Positions 7,150 to 15,083 of a stretch of 64,000 nt of DNA are shown one piece after another. How positions within the stretch are numbered: position 1 is the first letter of the stretch; every line of letters begins with the position of its first letter. The notes under the pieces were generated by a model. The model was not told the DNA's origin. It made no database searches and was given only the letters and a program-made list of their open reading frames with translations. This stretch comes from Ralstonia sp. SET104 (lineage in GTDB: Bacteria > Pseudomonadota > Gammaproteobacteria > Burkholderiales > Burkholderiaceae). The position numbers and the translations under genes are program-made. The DNA lies in contig NZ_BHVX01000002.1 in NCBI RefSeq assembly GCF_003851545.1, positions 62,001 through 126,000 of the forward strand. Reading direction: 5' to 3'.

Positions 7150-8025
7150 TTATTTCTGCATGGCGCTGGCGATGATAAGCGCGCCGATGATGAGGGCCGC
7201 GCTCACGGGCAGAGCAGAAATGCCGGCTATGAACGCCCAAATGATAACGCCTATGAGTGCTAGCCCGAAAAGCCATTTGGAAAGCTCGTGCGCAAGAGCG
7301 CCCGCGCCTACGAAGGCTCCAAGCGCTATCCATCCCGAGTTCCGAGCTTGGAACTCCACGGCAAAGTAATAGGCGCCATAGAGCAGTAATGCAGCGAGCG
7401 CGTACCTTACAGCCGGCTTTTCCAGGAAATCATCAAGCGATGAGCGCCCGGATTGCTCCCGCGTCTGTTCGGCGAGCATGTTGAAGTACGTTTTGGCTTT
7501 TTTCGCGGAGGGAGACAGCTCGTCACTGGCCCGGAGCCTGAACAACCCTATCCCAACAAGGAAAAATGGAAGCATAGGCCATGCGTACCACCAGTACTCG
7601 GTGAATTGCGCATGCTCGAGTTGGACCCACCATACCAGACCGGTTATGGCGATGCTCGTGACCCACCACGGAAGCGCCCGATAGAAACGCTCTCGCACCG
7701 TGTAGTTGACCCGCACAGTCGTGTATCGGCGGACGGCGTCGACACCATTCCGGTAAGCCAGCAAACCCCAAGCCAGCCCAATGGCGAAGGGCACGGCGCC
7801 GACCCAACCGTGGGCGATGTCGAGCACGCCGTCATTGAGCTGGAGCCCCCATAGAATGATGGCAAGCATAAGACCGATACCCGCGCGCCAAGCCAGCGCC
7901 TTGCGACGGGTGCGCTCCGGCGGCACCTCAAGCCAGGTAGCGGGCGTGCCATCTTCGCTGGTGAATACCGGTTTGCCTTCCTGCTCTTGCCCCGTTTCCA
8001 GGGTCAACGGTTTCTCGACTGGCAT
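7150..8025 (-). CDS. Polytopic membrane protein of unknown function, island cargo
   Basis: About 291 residues. A hydrophilic N terminus of ~45 residues precedes membrane segments near LMLAIILWGLQL, AVPFAIGLAWGLLAY, ITSIAITGLVWW-type and PMLPFFLVGIGLF stretches. A ~40-residue polar loop (SPSAKKAKTYFNMLAEQTREQ...) follows, then at least three more segments ending in a long hydrophobic C terminus. That gives roughly seven to eight passes. ATG at 8025 follows AGGTGG; a GTG at 8034 is possible. I know no family for it. It lies at the right end of the island, opposite in direction to the replication genes, the usual cargo position. It could be a phage-resistance, transport or stress protein. Confidence 0.75.
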   Translation of the reverse strand: MPVEKPLTLETGQEQEGKPVFTSEDGTPATWLEVPPERTRRKALAWRAGIGLMLAIILWGLQLNDGVLDIAHGWVGAVPFAIGLAWGLLAYRNGVDAVRRYTTVRVNYTVRERFYRALPWWVTSIAITGLVWWVQLEHAQFTEYWWYAWPMLPFFLVGIGLFRLRASDELSPSAKKAKTYFNMLAEQTREQSGRSSLDDFLEKPAVRYALAALLLYGAYYFAVEFQARNSGWIALGAFVGAGALAHELSKWLFGLALIGVIIWAFIAGISALPVSAALIIGALIIASAMQK

Positions 8026-8057
8026 CGCGCCCACCTAAAGCGTATCGATGCTGCGAG

Positions 8058-8088
8058 TTTATAAGAGCTGTCGCTTTGTAAACGACAA
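8058..8088 (-). promoter_or_regulatory. Possible promoter with inverted repeat for the cargo pair
   Basis: Read on the minus strand, TTGTCG (8088-8083) and TATAAA (8063-8058) form a plausible -35/-10 pair with a somewhat long 19-bp spacer. An inverted repeat TGTCG-N9-CGACA (8069-8087) covers the -35 and spacer, where a repressor would block transcription. The start codon of the membrane protein lies about 33 bp downstream. Evidence is by eye only. Confidence 0.35.
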
Positions 8089-8135
8089 TCGAGCTTACAC
8101 CCCGCCACTGTGGGGTGAGACAACCCGTTGAGCGC

Positions 8136-8154
8136 CTACATGGCGGCTACATGG
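8136..8154 (+). repeat. Right arm-type repeat of the island
   Basis: An exact second copy of the 19-mer at 306-324, in the same orientation, 57 bp inside the right attachment site. Together with the left copy it brackets the element. Integrase arm binding is the likely role, inferred from position. Confidence 0.6.
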
Positions 8155-8167
8155 CGGCCAGAAATTG

Positions 8168-8203
8168 AAAAAGGGTTTGCAGGAACTAGCCTGCAAACCC
8201 TTT
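8168..8203 (-). terminator. Element-borne terminator for tRNA-Lys
   Basis: A perfect 14-bp stem (8170-8183 with 8190-8203) and a 6-base loop lie 8 bp beyond the 3' end of tRNA-Lys. On the minus strand the stem ends in a run of five T. It belongs to the island, since it lies inside the att sites, and would end the tRNA transcript in place of the terminator now 8 kb away at 70-103. Confidence 0.75.
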
Positions 8204-8210
8204 CAGATAC

Positions 8211-8286
8211 TGGTGGGGCGTGAGTGACTCGAACACTCGACCTACGGATTAAGAGTCCGCTGCTCTACCAACTGAGCTAACGCCCC
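8211..8286 (-). tRNA. tRNA-Lys (anticodon CTT); 3' part is attR
   Basis: A complete 76-base cloverleaf on the minus strand: acceptor GGGGCGT paired with ACGCCCC, D arm with AGCTCAGTTGGTAGAGC, anticodon stem GCGGA/TCCGT with loop CTCTTAA (anticodon CTT), T loop TTCGAGT and an encoded CCA. Bases 8211-8259 are repeated at 127-175 and are the right attachment site. The tRNA is preserved intact at the integrase-distal end of the island. Confidence 0.96.
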
Positions 8287-8325
8287 GCGAAGAAGTGAGA
8301 CTATATCAACCTTTCTCAGATCGCG

Positions 8326-9252
8326 CTAGTCCTCTGCGAGATTTTTTTCGGAAATGCTCGCGTAATCGCGCAGCACATCAATGAATTGGGTCAGTCCGTG
8401 CGTCGGATGTTTGTCGCGATGGCGCACGATCAGCAGCGGCCGGGCGATGCGCGGCAGGCCGCTGTCAACCTCGACCAGCCGGCCGTCGCGCAACGCATCG
8501 GCCACGACGTGGCGCGATAGGCAACTGATGCCATAGCCCGCTGCCACTGTGCGCTGGATGGCCTCGGAGTGGCCGAGTTCGAGCGCCACATGCAGCGGCC
8601 CCACCACCGAAGCAATACGGCTGTCGATGAGTTCACGCGTGCCGGAGCCGGGCTCGCGCATCAGCCAGCCCGCTTCACGCAGCGCGGCGTGCGAGACAGG
8701 CCCCGTCCGTTGCGCGAGCGGATGCCCCGGCGCGGCCACGACCACCATCTCATCGTCGATCCACGTTTCAATCTCCAGCGCCTCGCCGCGGCAGGTGCCT
8801 TCGATGAGGCCGATGTCCACCTCGAAGCGCTGCACCGCGTCGACCACGTCCTGTGTATTGCCGATCAGCACGTCGAGCTGGCTATCGGGTGCGATCTCCT
8901 GTCGGAAACCCGCCAGCAGGGCAGGCAGCACGTAGTTGCCAATCGTGCTGCTGGCCGCGAGCTTCAACCGCACGCTGGGCTGGGCGGTTGCATGCTCAAG
9001 CGCATCGGCGTGATCGAGCAGCGCTTGCGCTTGCGGTAGCAGTTGCCGGCCCAGCGCATTCAGATGCAGACGCCGCGCATGGCGGTCAAACAACGGATGT
9101 CCGAGTGTGGATTCCAGCTCCGCCAGTGCCGCGCTGACAGCGGATTGCGACAGGCCCAGGGCTTCGCCGGCGGCAGTGGTCGTTTCGCTCTGGGCGATAG
9201 CCGCGAAGACAGCCCATTGCCGCAGCGTTACACGGGGCGCTTTGTTATCCAT
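8326..9252 (-). CDS. LysR-family regulator, YeiE-like
   Basis: A 308-residue LysR transcription factor. The N-terminal winged HTH (about residues 8-66, with TTAAGEALGLSQSAVSAALAELESTLG) is followed by a periplasmic-binding-protein-like effector domain. It is divergent from, and 89 bp away from, a YeiH-type transporter gene. The YeiE/YeiH pairing is common in proteobacteria. YeiE relatives respond to sulfite or related anions, so this one probably controls the neighbouring transporter from the shared intergenic promoter region. The closest CysB-type alternatives are longer. Ligand assignment is inferred from the neighbour. Confidence 0.85.
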   Translation of the reverse strand: MDNKAPRVTLRQWAVFAAIAQSETTTAAGEALGLSQSAVSAALAELESTLGHPLFDRHARRLHLNALGRQLLPQAQALLDHADALEHATAQPSVRLKLAASSTIGNYVLPALLAGFRQEIAPDSQLDVLIGNTQDVVDAVQRFEVDIGLIEGTCRGEALEIETWIDDEMVVVAAPGHPLAQRTGPVSHAALREAGWLMREPGSGTRELIDSRIASVVGPLHVALELGHSEAIQRTVAAGYGISCLSRHVVADALRDGRLVEVDSGLPRIARPLLIVRHRDKHPTHGLTQFIDVLRDYASISEKNLAED

Positions 9253-9341
9253 AAAAGTGGTTGAAATTACAAAAATTACCTGTTTTACATGTTATCACGA
9301 TGTGCATATCGTTATGCGCATAGCGAATAAGCAAGGCGAAT

Positions 9342-10448
9342 GTGATGATGGTTTCACAAAAACAGACGGTGCCCCAAGGCGTGGTGTCGGGGCTCGACGG
9401 ACGGACGTTTGCCAGCGTGGTGGTGCTGTTCGGCTGCGCGGGCGTGGCTGTGATGCTCGGCGCAATGCGGTGGGCCGGGCATCTCGGTTTGAGCGCGCTG
9501 ACGCTCGCCATCTTGTTGGGCATGGCGGTGGGGCATGTGCCAGGGCACCAGCGTTGGCTGACCCCCGGCGCGATCCAGTTTGCGCGTCACACACTGCTGC
9601 GGGCGGGCGTGGTCCTCTACGGTGCGCGGCTGACGCTGGCGCAGATCCACGATCTGGGTACCTCGGGCGTGATGATTCCGCTGGTGGTACTGGCTGCGAC
9701 GATGCTGGCTGGCACGTGGATCGGTACTCGCTGGTTTGGGCTCGCACGTTCTCAAGCCGTGTTGGTGGCTGCGGGCAGCGCCGTGTGCGGGGCAGCGGCC
9801 GTGCTGGCGGTTGCGCCAGCGGTCAAGGCGTCGCCGCGCGAAACGGCCGTGGCGATTGCCAGCGTGGTGCTGTTCGGCACGGTCGGCATCTTCCTGTATC
9901 CGTGGCTCTATGCGCTTATTACGCATGCCGGCATGGCCGTCACGCCCGAGCATTTCGGCGTCTACATCGGTTCGACGATGCATGAAGTGGCGCAGGTGAT
10001 TGCGGCCGCGCGCCCATTGGGTGACGACGCCACCAACGCGGCCGTCGTCAGCAAGATGGTGCGTGTGCTGGCATTGGCTCCGCTGCTCGTGGTGCTGGCC
10101 TGCACGACGCCGGCCGAGGGCCTGGCTGCCGCCGCTACAACTCGCAAGGATGCCCTGCGCAAAGCCGCTGGCCATGCCTGGAAAGCGATGCCCTGGTTTG
10201 CTGTGGGGCTGCTGATCGTGACGCTGTTGAACTCCGCCGGGGCGATTCCCGCTGCGTGGCACGCCCCCATCGACGCCGTCGACACCGCCATGCTGGCCTG
10301 TGCAATGTTCGCCATTGGCACCCAAACGCATGTGCCGATGTTGCTGAAGTCGGGCTTGCGTCCGCTACTGTGCGCCGCAGTGCTGTGGGGCGGGCTTGTG
10401 GGCGGTGGTGCACTCATCAACGTGAGCGTGCGCTGGCTGGTGGGCTGA
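9342..10448 (+). CDS. YeiH/UPF0324 family membrane protein, putative sulfate exporter
   Basis: A 368-residue inner-membrane protein with about ten hydrophobic segments. Family hallmarks visible are GHLGLSALTLAILLGMAVGH, FARHTLLRAGVVLYGARLTLAQI, GSAVCGAAAVLAVAPA and the GVYIGSTMHEVAQVIAAA motif. Members are annotated as putative sulfate/sulfite exporters, but direct transport data are few. Three Met codons lie at the start (9342, 9345, 9348). A divergent LysR gene next to it is the likely regulator. GC content and codon use match the core chromosome. Confidence 0.88.
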   Translation: MMMVSQKQTVPQGVVSGLDGRTFASVVVLFGCAGVAVMLGAMRWAGHLGLSALTLAILLGMAVGHVPGHQRWLTPGAIQFARHTLLRAGVVLYGARLTLAQIHDLGTSGVMIPLVVLAATMLAGTWIGTRWFGLARSQAVLVAAGSAVCGAAAVLAVAPAVKASPRETAVAIASVVLFGTVGIFLYPWLYALITHAGMAVTPEHFGVYIGSTMHEVAQVIAAARPLGDDATNAAVVSKMVRVLALAPLLVVLACTTPAEGLAAAATTRKDALRKAAGHAWKAMPWFAVGLLIVTLLNSAGAIPAAWHAPIDAVDTAMLACAMFAIGTQTHVPMLLKSGLRPLLCAAVLWGGLVGGGALINVSVRWLVG

Positions 10449-10497
10449 TCCGGCACCTGAAACATCGCGAGTAGAGACGGTTGATTCTCTTCTCTGG

Positions 10498-10534
10498 CGT
10501 GCAAGTCGCATCCGGTTGACGACTTGCGCGCTGC
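10498..10534 (+). terminator. Possible terminator after the YeiH-like gene
   Basis: A stem of 8 to 11 bp (GCAAGTCG at 10501-10508 with CGACTTGC at 10520-10527, extendable outward) lies 50 bp after the transporter stop. It is followed within ~10 bases by a short T-rich stretch. The T run is not immediate, so termination is likely but not certain. Confidence 0.4.
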
Positions 10535-10598
10535 GGCTTTTCATTTGTGGGAGGCCGCCTAGTATGAAGCTCCTGTGTCTTAGGCAAAGGGGTCGATC

Positions 10599-11333
10599 AT
10601 GCAACCGCATCCCGTCGTTTCAAGAGACGCGTGGCTCATCAAACGTCGTGAGCTGCTTGCACGCGAGAAGGAGGCCATTCACCTGCGCGACGTCATCAAC
10701 GCCCAGCGTCAGGCGCTGCCTTGGGTCAAGGTCGATGCGGAATACGTATTCGATTCGCACGAAGGCAAGAAGACGCTGGCTGAGCTATTCGATGGCCGTA
10801 GCCAGTTGATGGTCTATCACTTCATGCTCGGCCCCGAGTGGGAGGCGGGCTGCCCCGCGTGCTCGTTCCTGTCCGACCATGTCGGCGGAATGCTCGTGCA
10901 TCTGAACCACCATGACGTGACCTGGGTTGCAGTGTCCCGCGCGCCGATGGACAAGATCGCCGCCTACAAGAAACGCATGGGCTGGCAATTTCCCTGGGTA
11001 TCGTCGTTCGGCACAACGTTCAATCACGACTATCGCGTGAGCTTCTCGTCCGACGAACTCGCAAGCGGCTCGGTCGACTACAACTACACGGCCACGCCGC
11101 GCGAAGACGCCCATGACGAACTCCCCGGTATGAGCGCTTTCTACAAGGACGAGGCGGGCAACGTCTTCCACACGTATTCAACGTATGCGCGCGGTTTGGA
11201 AGACATGGTTGGCACGCTGCTGCTGCTCGATCGTGCGCCGCTGGGCCGCAATGAGACTGGCCCCATGTCATGGGTACGCCGTCACGACGAATACGAAGAC
11301 GCGCCCAAAACGCATGCGTGCTGCGCGTCGTAA
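10599..11333 (+). CDS. DUF899 family thioredoxin-fold protein
   Basis: A 244-residue cytosolic protein of the DUF899 (thioredoxin-like) family. Diagnostic segments are LIKRRELLAREKEAIHLRD, LPWVKVDAEYVFD, LMVYHFMLGPEWEAGCPACSFLSDHVGG with its CPAC pair, and YKKRMGWQFPWVSSFGTTFNHDY. The C terminus contains VFHTYSTYARGLEDM. The CPAC cysteines sit where thioredoxins have CGPC, so a redox role is plausible, but no substrate is established for the family. AAGGGG lies before the ATG. It ends in CC-A-S, with two further cysteines. Confidence 0.85.
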   Translation: MQPHPVVSRDAWLIKRRELLAREKEAIHLRDVINAQRQALPWVKVDAEYVFDSHEGKKTLAELFDGRSQLMVYHFMLGPEWEAGCPACSFLSDHVGGMLVHLNHHDVTWVAVSRAPMDKIAAYKKRMGWQFPWVSSFGTTFNHDYRVSFSSDELASGSVDYNYTATPREDAHDELPGMSAFYKDEAGNVFHTYSTYARGLEDMVGTLLLLDRAPLGRNETGPMSWVRRHDEYEDAPKTHACCAS

Positions 11334-11369
11334 AACGCTCAAGCAGAACGGGGAGGACGAAGAGGGGAT

Positions 11370-11460
11370 TGGTGCCCGAGGCCGGGATCGAACCGGCACG
11401 CGCCGATTAGGGCGCAGCGGATTTTAAGTCCGCGGTGTCTACCAATTTCACCACTCGGGC
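11370..11460 (-). tRNA. tRNA-Leu (anticodon TAA)
   Basis: A 91-base class II tRNA on the minus strand. It starts GCCCGAGTGGTGAAATTGG, has anticodon stem GCGGA/TCCGC with loop CTTAAAA (anticodon TAA), a long variable arm, T loop TTCGATC and an encoded CCA. The long extra arm and the GTGG...TGGTAGAC D region are typical of tRNA-Leu. Confidence 0.95.
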
Positions 11461-11505
11461 TTGGGCGCCGGTGCAAGACAATACACGAGACCGACGCCGC
11501 AAATG

Positions 11506-11536
11506 AAAACGCCCCGCACGAAGCGAGGCGTTTTTT
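11506..11536. terminator. Bidirectional terminator between the two tRNA genes
   Basis: A GC-rich stem (AACGCC/GGCGTT with an inner CGC/GCG and one mismatch) is flanked by AAAA on the left and TTTTTT on the right. On the minus strand it ends the tRNA-Asn transcript with a short T run; on the plus strand its T run is stronger. Confidence 0.6.
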
Positions 11537-11540
11537 ATTT

Positions 11541-11616
11541 TGGCTCCCCGACCTGGGCTCGAACCAGGGACCTACGGATTAACAGTCCGGCGCTCTACCG
11601 ACTGAGCTATCGGGGA
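11541..11616 (-). tRNA. tRNA-Asn (anticodon GTT)
   Basis: A 76-base cloverleaf on the minus strand: TCCCCGA acceptor, D arm TAGCTCAGTCGGTAGAGC, anticodon loop CTGTTAA, T loop TTCGAGC and encoded CCA. The anticodon GTT reads asparagine codons. Confidence 0.96.
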
Positions 11617-11726
11617 ATCGCTGCAACAGCGAAGAAATGAATTCTAGCTAGTTTCCGATCTGCTCGTCAATACCTTTTTTGCGATGCACCACAAAAAGTG
11701 TGTCGGGCATATTCGTTCGACCGCGT

Positions 11727-12056
11727 TCAGCCGCGGTCGAGGTATTGCTCTTTGTCCTTCACGTCCTTCCAGTCGTCGGCGTCGGGCAGGGGTTGCTTGG
11801 TTTTGGTGATGGACGGCCAGCCGGCTTGTGCAAGCTCGACATTGATGGCAATCCACTTCTGCTGGTCGGCGGGCACGTCTTCTTCGGCATAGATGGCGTT
11901 GACCGGGCACTCGGCCACGCAGACAGCGCAGTCGATGCACTCGTCCGGATCAATAGTCAGGAAGTTCGGGCCTTCACGGAAGCAGTCGACGGGGCAGACG
12001 TCCACGCAGTCGGTGTACTTGCAGCGGACACAGCTTTCGGTAACGACGTGAGTCAT
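11727..12056 (-). CDS. fdxA: 7Fe ferredoxin FdxA
   Basis: A 109-residue ferredoxin carrying one 3Fe-4S and one 4Fe-4S cluster. By alignment with Azotobacter FdI, Cys9, Cys17 and Cys50 would bind the 3Fe-4S cluster. Cys21, Cys40, Cys43 and Cys46 (CIDCAVC) would bind the 4Fe-4S cluster. The ~45-residue C-terminal extension ([20 protein letters not shown]) is typical of FdxA. It is a soluble low-potential electron carrier. It stands alone, downstream of recJ's neighbourhood with a 178-bp gap, so it probably has its own promoter. Confidence 0.95.
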   Translation of the reverse strand: MTHVVTESCVRCKYTDCVDVCPVDCFREGPNFLTIDPDECIDCAVCVAECPVNAIYAEEDVPADQQKWIAINVELAQAGWPSITKTKQPLPDADDWKDVKDKEQYLDRG

Positions 12057-12234
12057 TTCGCTTGGAAGTTGATGCTAGGAATTCGTGGGGCGCGCGGTCA
12101 TGAGCACGGGCGTGCTTCCATGCCGGCAAGCGCGTATTGTAGCGCACCGGCTGTGCCCGACGGCAGCGTCATCCGCACGCCGTCAGACAGTTTTGGCATG
12201 TGTTTATGCGCTTGCGCAAGGTTTGATCACCTTG

Positions 12235-13929
12235 CTATTGCGCATGTTCGATCACCATCTGCACGCGCGTGATGCCGTTGAAGGTGTTGTTGTCGAGCCG
12301 GTAAGCGACGAACGCCCGCGCGCCCAGCGGCTCCGCGTGGTTGAACCAGATCGCGTCGAAATGCTGCTTGCCGCGGCCGAGCTTGAGCTTCAGATGCTTT
12401 TCTTTCAGCACGGCTTGCGAAAGCACATCGAACTCGCCGCAGAAGCTGGGTGCCGGAAAGCCCTGACCCCAGACATGGGTTTCGAGCAGCTCGACAAACT
12501 GCGGCGTGAAGCATTCCGCATCGGCTTCGCCATCGGTTTCCAGTACGCGCGAGAGCAGAGCCTCGGTCAGCCATTCGCGACCGACGGCCTCGAAGGTGGT
12601 CACGAAATCGTTGAAGCCGTCTTCTCGCAGCGTGAGCCCTGCCGCCATCGCGTGGCCGCCGAATTTGACGATCAGCCCAGGGCTGCGCTTGTGCACCGCG
12701 TCCAGCGCATCGCGCAGGTGGAAACCGGGAATCGAGCGGCCCGAGCCCTTGATGACGCCGTCGTCTCCCGGCGCGAAGGTGAAGACGGGGCGATGGAACT
12801 TGTCTTTGATGCGCGAGGCAACAATGCCGATCACGCCCTGGTGCCACGTTTCGTTGTAGACGGCGATGGTGTGGCGACTCGCACCATCCAAGGCGTTCAT
12901 GCCGTCGAGGATGGTAAGCGCTTCCTGCTGCATGCCGGCCTCGATCTCGCGGCGTTCGCGGTTCATGCCGTCGAGTTCAGCGGCGATGGCCATGGCGCGG
13001 TCGTAGTCATCGGTGAGCAGACATTCGATGCCGAGCGACATGTCGGCCAGGCGCCCGGCGGCATTCAGGCGCGGGCCAAGGCCGAAGCCGAGGTCGAACG
13101 TCGATGCGCGCCGCGCTTCACGCCCGGCCACGCGGAAAAGGGCGGCAATGCCAGGACACATCCGCCCCGCACGCATGCGCTTGAGCCCCTGTGCAACCAG
13201 CAAGCGGTTGTTGGCGTCGAGTTTGACCACGTCAGCCACCGTGCCCAGCGCTACCAGATCGAGCAGCGCATCGAGGCGAGGCTGATCCCGCGGCGTGAAC
13301 GCGCCGCGATTGCGGAGTTCTGCCCGCAGCGCCAGCAGCACGTAAAACATCACGCCCACGCCCGCCAGGTTCTTGCTCGGAAAGCTGCAGCCCGGCTGGT
13401 TCGGGTTGACGATCACACGCGCTTCGGGCAATTGCGCGCCCGGCATGTGATGGTCCGTCACGACAACATCGATGCCCAGCGCGTTGGCCGCCGCCACGCC
13501 CGCCACATCGGCAATACCGTTGTCGACGGTGACGAGCACGTCTGGTTTCTCGCGCGCGGCCAGCGCCACGATTTCGGGCGACAGGCCGTAGCCATACTCA
13601 AACCGGTTCGGGACGATGTAACTCACCTGCGCACCGAGCATGCGCAAGCCGCGCACGCCCACGGCGCAGGCGGTGGCGCCGTCGCAGTCGTAGTCGGCAA
13701 TGATCAGCAGGCGTTTGCCGGCGGCGATGGCGTCGGCCAGATAGCGCGCTGCGTCGTCAATGCCCTTGAGGTGCGCGGGCGGCAGCAGGTCGGTCAGCTC
13801 GGTCGACAGTTCGTCTGGCCGGGCTACACCGCGCGCGGCCAGAATGCGCGCCAGGACTGGGTGGATGCCGTGGCCGGCCAGCGTGGTGGCGGCCTCGGAG
13901 GAATGGGGGCGGACGGCGATGCGGGTCAT
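12235..13929 (-). CDS. recJ: Single-stranded-DNA-specific exonuclease RecJ
   Basis: A 564-residue 5'-3' exonuclease acting in recombination and in mismatch and excision repair. DHH-family motifs are clear: IADYDCDGATAC (motif I), VTVDNGIA (motif II) and VVVTDHHMPG (motif III). They are followed by the DHHA1 region (FTFAPGDDGVIKGSGRSIPGFHLRDAL, FGGHAMAAGLT) and the RecJ OB domain near the C terminus. Length is normal for the family. It lies 2 bp downstream of the RpfE-like gene in the same direction, so the two are probably one operon. The same pairing is known in Xanthomonas. Confidence 0.96.
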   Translation of the reverse strand: MTRIAVRPHSSEAATTLAGHGIHPVLARILAARGVARPDELSTELTDLLPPAHLKGIDDAARYLADAIAAGKRLLIIADYDCDGATACAVGVRGLRMLGAQVSYIVPNRFEYGYGLSPEIVALAAREKPDVLVTVDNGIADVAGVAAANALGIDVVVTDHHMPGAQLPEARVIVNPNQPGCSFPSKNLAGVGVMFYVLLALRAELRNRGAFTPRDQPRLDALLDLVALGTVADVVKLDANNRLLVAQGLKRMRAGRMCPGIAALFRVAGREARRASTFDLGFGLGPRLNAAGRLADMSLGIECLLTDDYDRAMAIAAELDGMNRERREIEAGMQQEALTILDGMNALDGASRHTIAVYNETWHQGVIGIVASRIKDKFHRPVFTFAPGDDGVIKGSGRSIPGFHLRDALDAVHKRSPGLIVKFGGHAMAAGLTLREDGFNDFVTTFEAVGREWLTEALLSRVLETDGEADAECFTPQFVELLETHVWGQGFPAPSFCGEFDVLSQAVLKEKHLKLKLGRGKQHFDAIWFNHAEPLGARAFVAYRLDNNTFNGITRVQMVIEHAQ

Positions 13930-13931
13930 TC

Positions 13932-15011
13932 TCAGGCGGCCATGGAAAGCGGGAACAGCGCATCGCGCAGGGTGCGGGCACGGCGGAAACGCCGTAGCCA
14001 GCCGAACGGACCGTTGGCCAGTTCGCGGCGCGTGACGTGGTAGTGGGCGTAATGCGAATCGCCGGTGAGAATGAGCGAGACAGCGTCGATGCGGCCGTCG
14101 GCCAGCGCGTCGGCGGCGGGGGTGAACCAGTCACGGTCGTAAGCGCGCAGGGTTTCGATCCAGTCGTACCAGTCGGCGCAAAGGTAGGGCTTGCCGGCGG
14201 CGTCGAGCAGCGCGGCGGCACTGGTGCCGTCGGACGGCACGGCGGCCAGCGTTTGGGCGCACAGTTCGGTAGCGTTGCCGGCATGGCAGAGGCCGGCAAA
14301 GAAGGCATCAGTGCCGATCATGCGTTCGGCAATCGGGCGAGCATCGACCAGCGCGCCTTGGCCGAACAGCCAGACCGAGTTGACCGGCAGCAGGCCACGC
14401 GCCTCACGCGCCTGGTTGACGGGGTGGTCGTACCACGTCATCTGAATCTCGTTCTGGAACTTGCGCCAGGCGCGTTCCTGCTCGCCCTTGTGCATCCAGA
14501 TGTCGATGTTGTGGCCGGTGGCGCGCTGCGGGGCAGCCGCAATCAGATCACCGAACGGCGCATCGGCGACGTACCAGCGGGCGGCGTGCGTTGCGTCGAG
14601 CGTGATGCCCATCTCCGCCACCAATGGGGCGATGGCGGCGCGCAGGGCGTCGGCATCGGCGGCTTCCAGGCGGAGTTGGGCCGGGTCGAGCATTACCAGA
14701 TGGTCCCGGGCGGCGTGAATGTGTACCGGCTGCAGGCAGGCCCAGGTGCGCGTGTCGGCGCTGCCGCCGTCCGCCAGGCGCATGTACGGGGCGGACGGCA
14801 GGGGCGAAATCGGCAACCCGGCATGCGCCGCCAGCCAGCGCTCGTGCGGCAGGGTGGGCAGGTAGGCATCGTCGTGGCGCTCGTGTTCTGCCTCGCGTGC
14901 GCGGGCAAGCAACCTTTCCAGGCCTGGCAAGGTCAATTGACGGAAGGCATCGTCTGCGACCTCGGCCGCGGGCGCGCAAAACGGGACAATCAGGGTGAGT
15001 TCGGGAATCAT
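13932..15011 (-). CDS. RpfE-like protein (often annotated phosphoglycerate mutase-like)
   Basis: A 359-residue protein starting MIPELTLIVPFC. It matches a proteobacterial family labelled either RpfE-like regulatory protein or cofactor-independent phosphoglycerate mutase-like. Recognisable features are the PVHIHAARDHLVMLDP region, HNIDIWMHKGEQERAWRKFQNEIQM, the LPVNSVWLFGQG segment and the C-terminal DSHYAHYHVTRRELANGPFGWLRRF. GGAG precedes the ATG by only 2 bases. A longer in-frame extension runs into the divergent lol gene and is unlikely. Its tight linkage to recJ (2 bp) is conserved. Biochemical role unknown. Confidence 0.72.
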   Translation of the reverse strand: MIPELTLIVPFCAPAAEVADDAFRQLTLPGLERLLARAREAEHERHDDAYLPTLPHERWLAAHAGLPISPLPSAPYMRLADGGSADTRTWACLQPVHIHAARDHLVMLDPAQLRLEAADADALRAAIAPLVAEMGITLDATHAARWYVADAPFGDLIAAAPQRATGHNIDIWMHKGEQERAWRKFQNEIQMTWYDHPVNQAREARGLLPVNSVWLFGQGALVDARPIAERMIGTDAFFAGLCHAGNATELCAQTLAAVPSDGTSAAALLDAAGKPYLCADWYDWIETLRAYDRDWFTPAADALADGRIDAVSLILTGDSHYAHYHVTRRELANGPFGWLRRFRRARTLRDALFPLSMAA

Positions 15012-15083
15012 GGCTCCGAGATTGTAAACTTCCGGCTGCCCGGCGAGTGCGTCGGGAAAATCACACCACACGGGGATGCCCCT

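Noticed and set aside
12085-14043. Long open frame of 652 codons on the plus strand across recJ
   Set aside because: It is antisense to recJ, whose DHH motifs are intact; long antisense frames are common at this GC content and this one has no recognisable domain.
14037-15083. N-terminal extension of the lolC gene by ~350 codons
   Set aside because: The extension is antisense to the RpfE-like gene; homology begins at the TTG at 15084, which has a ribosome site.
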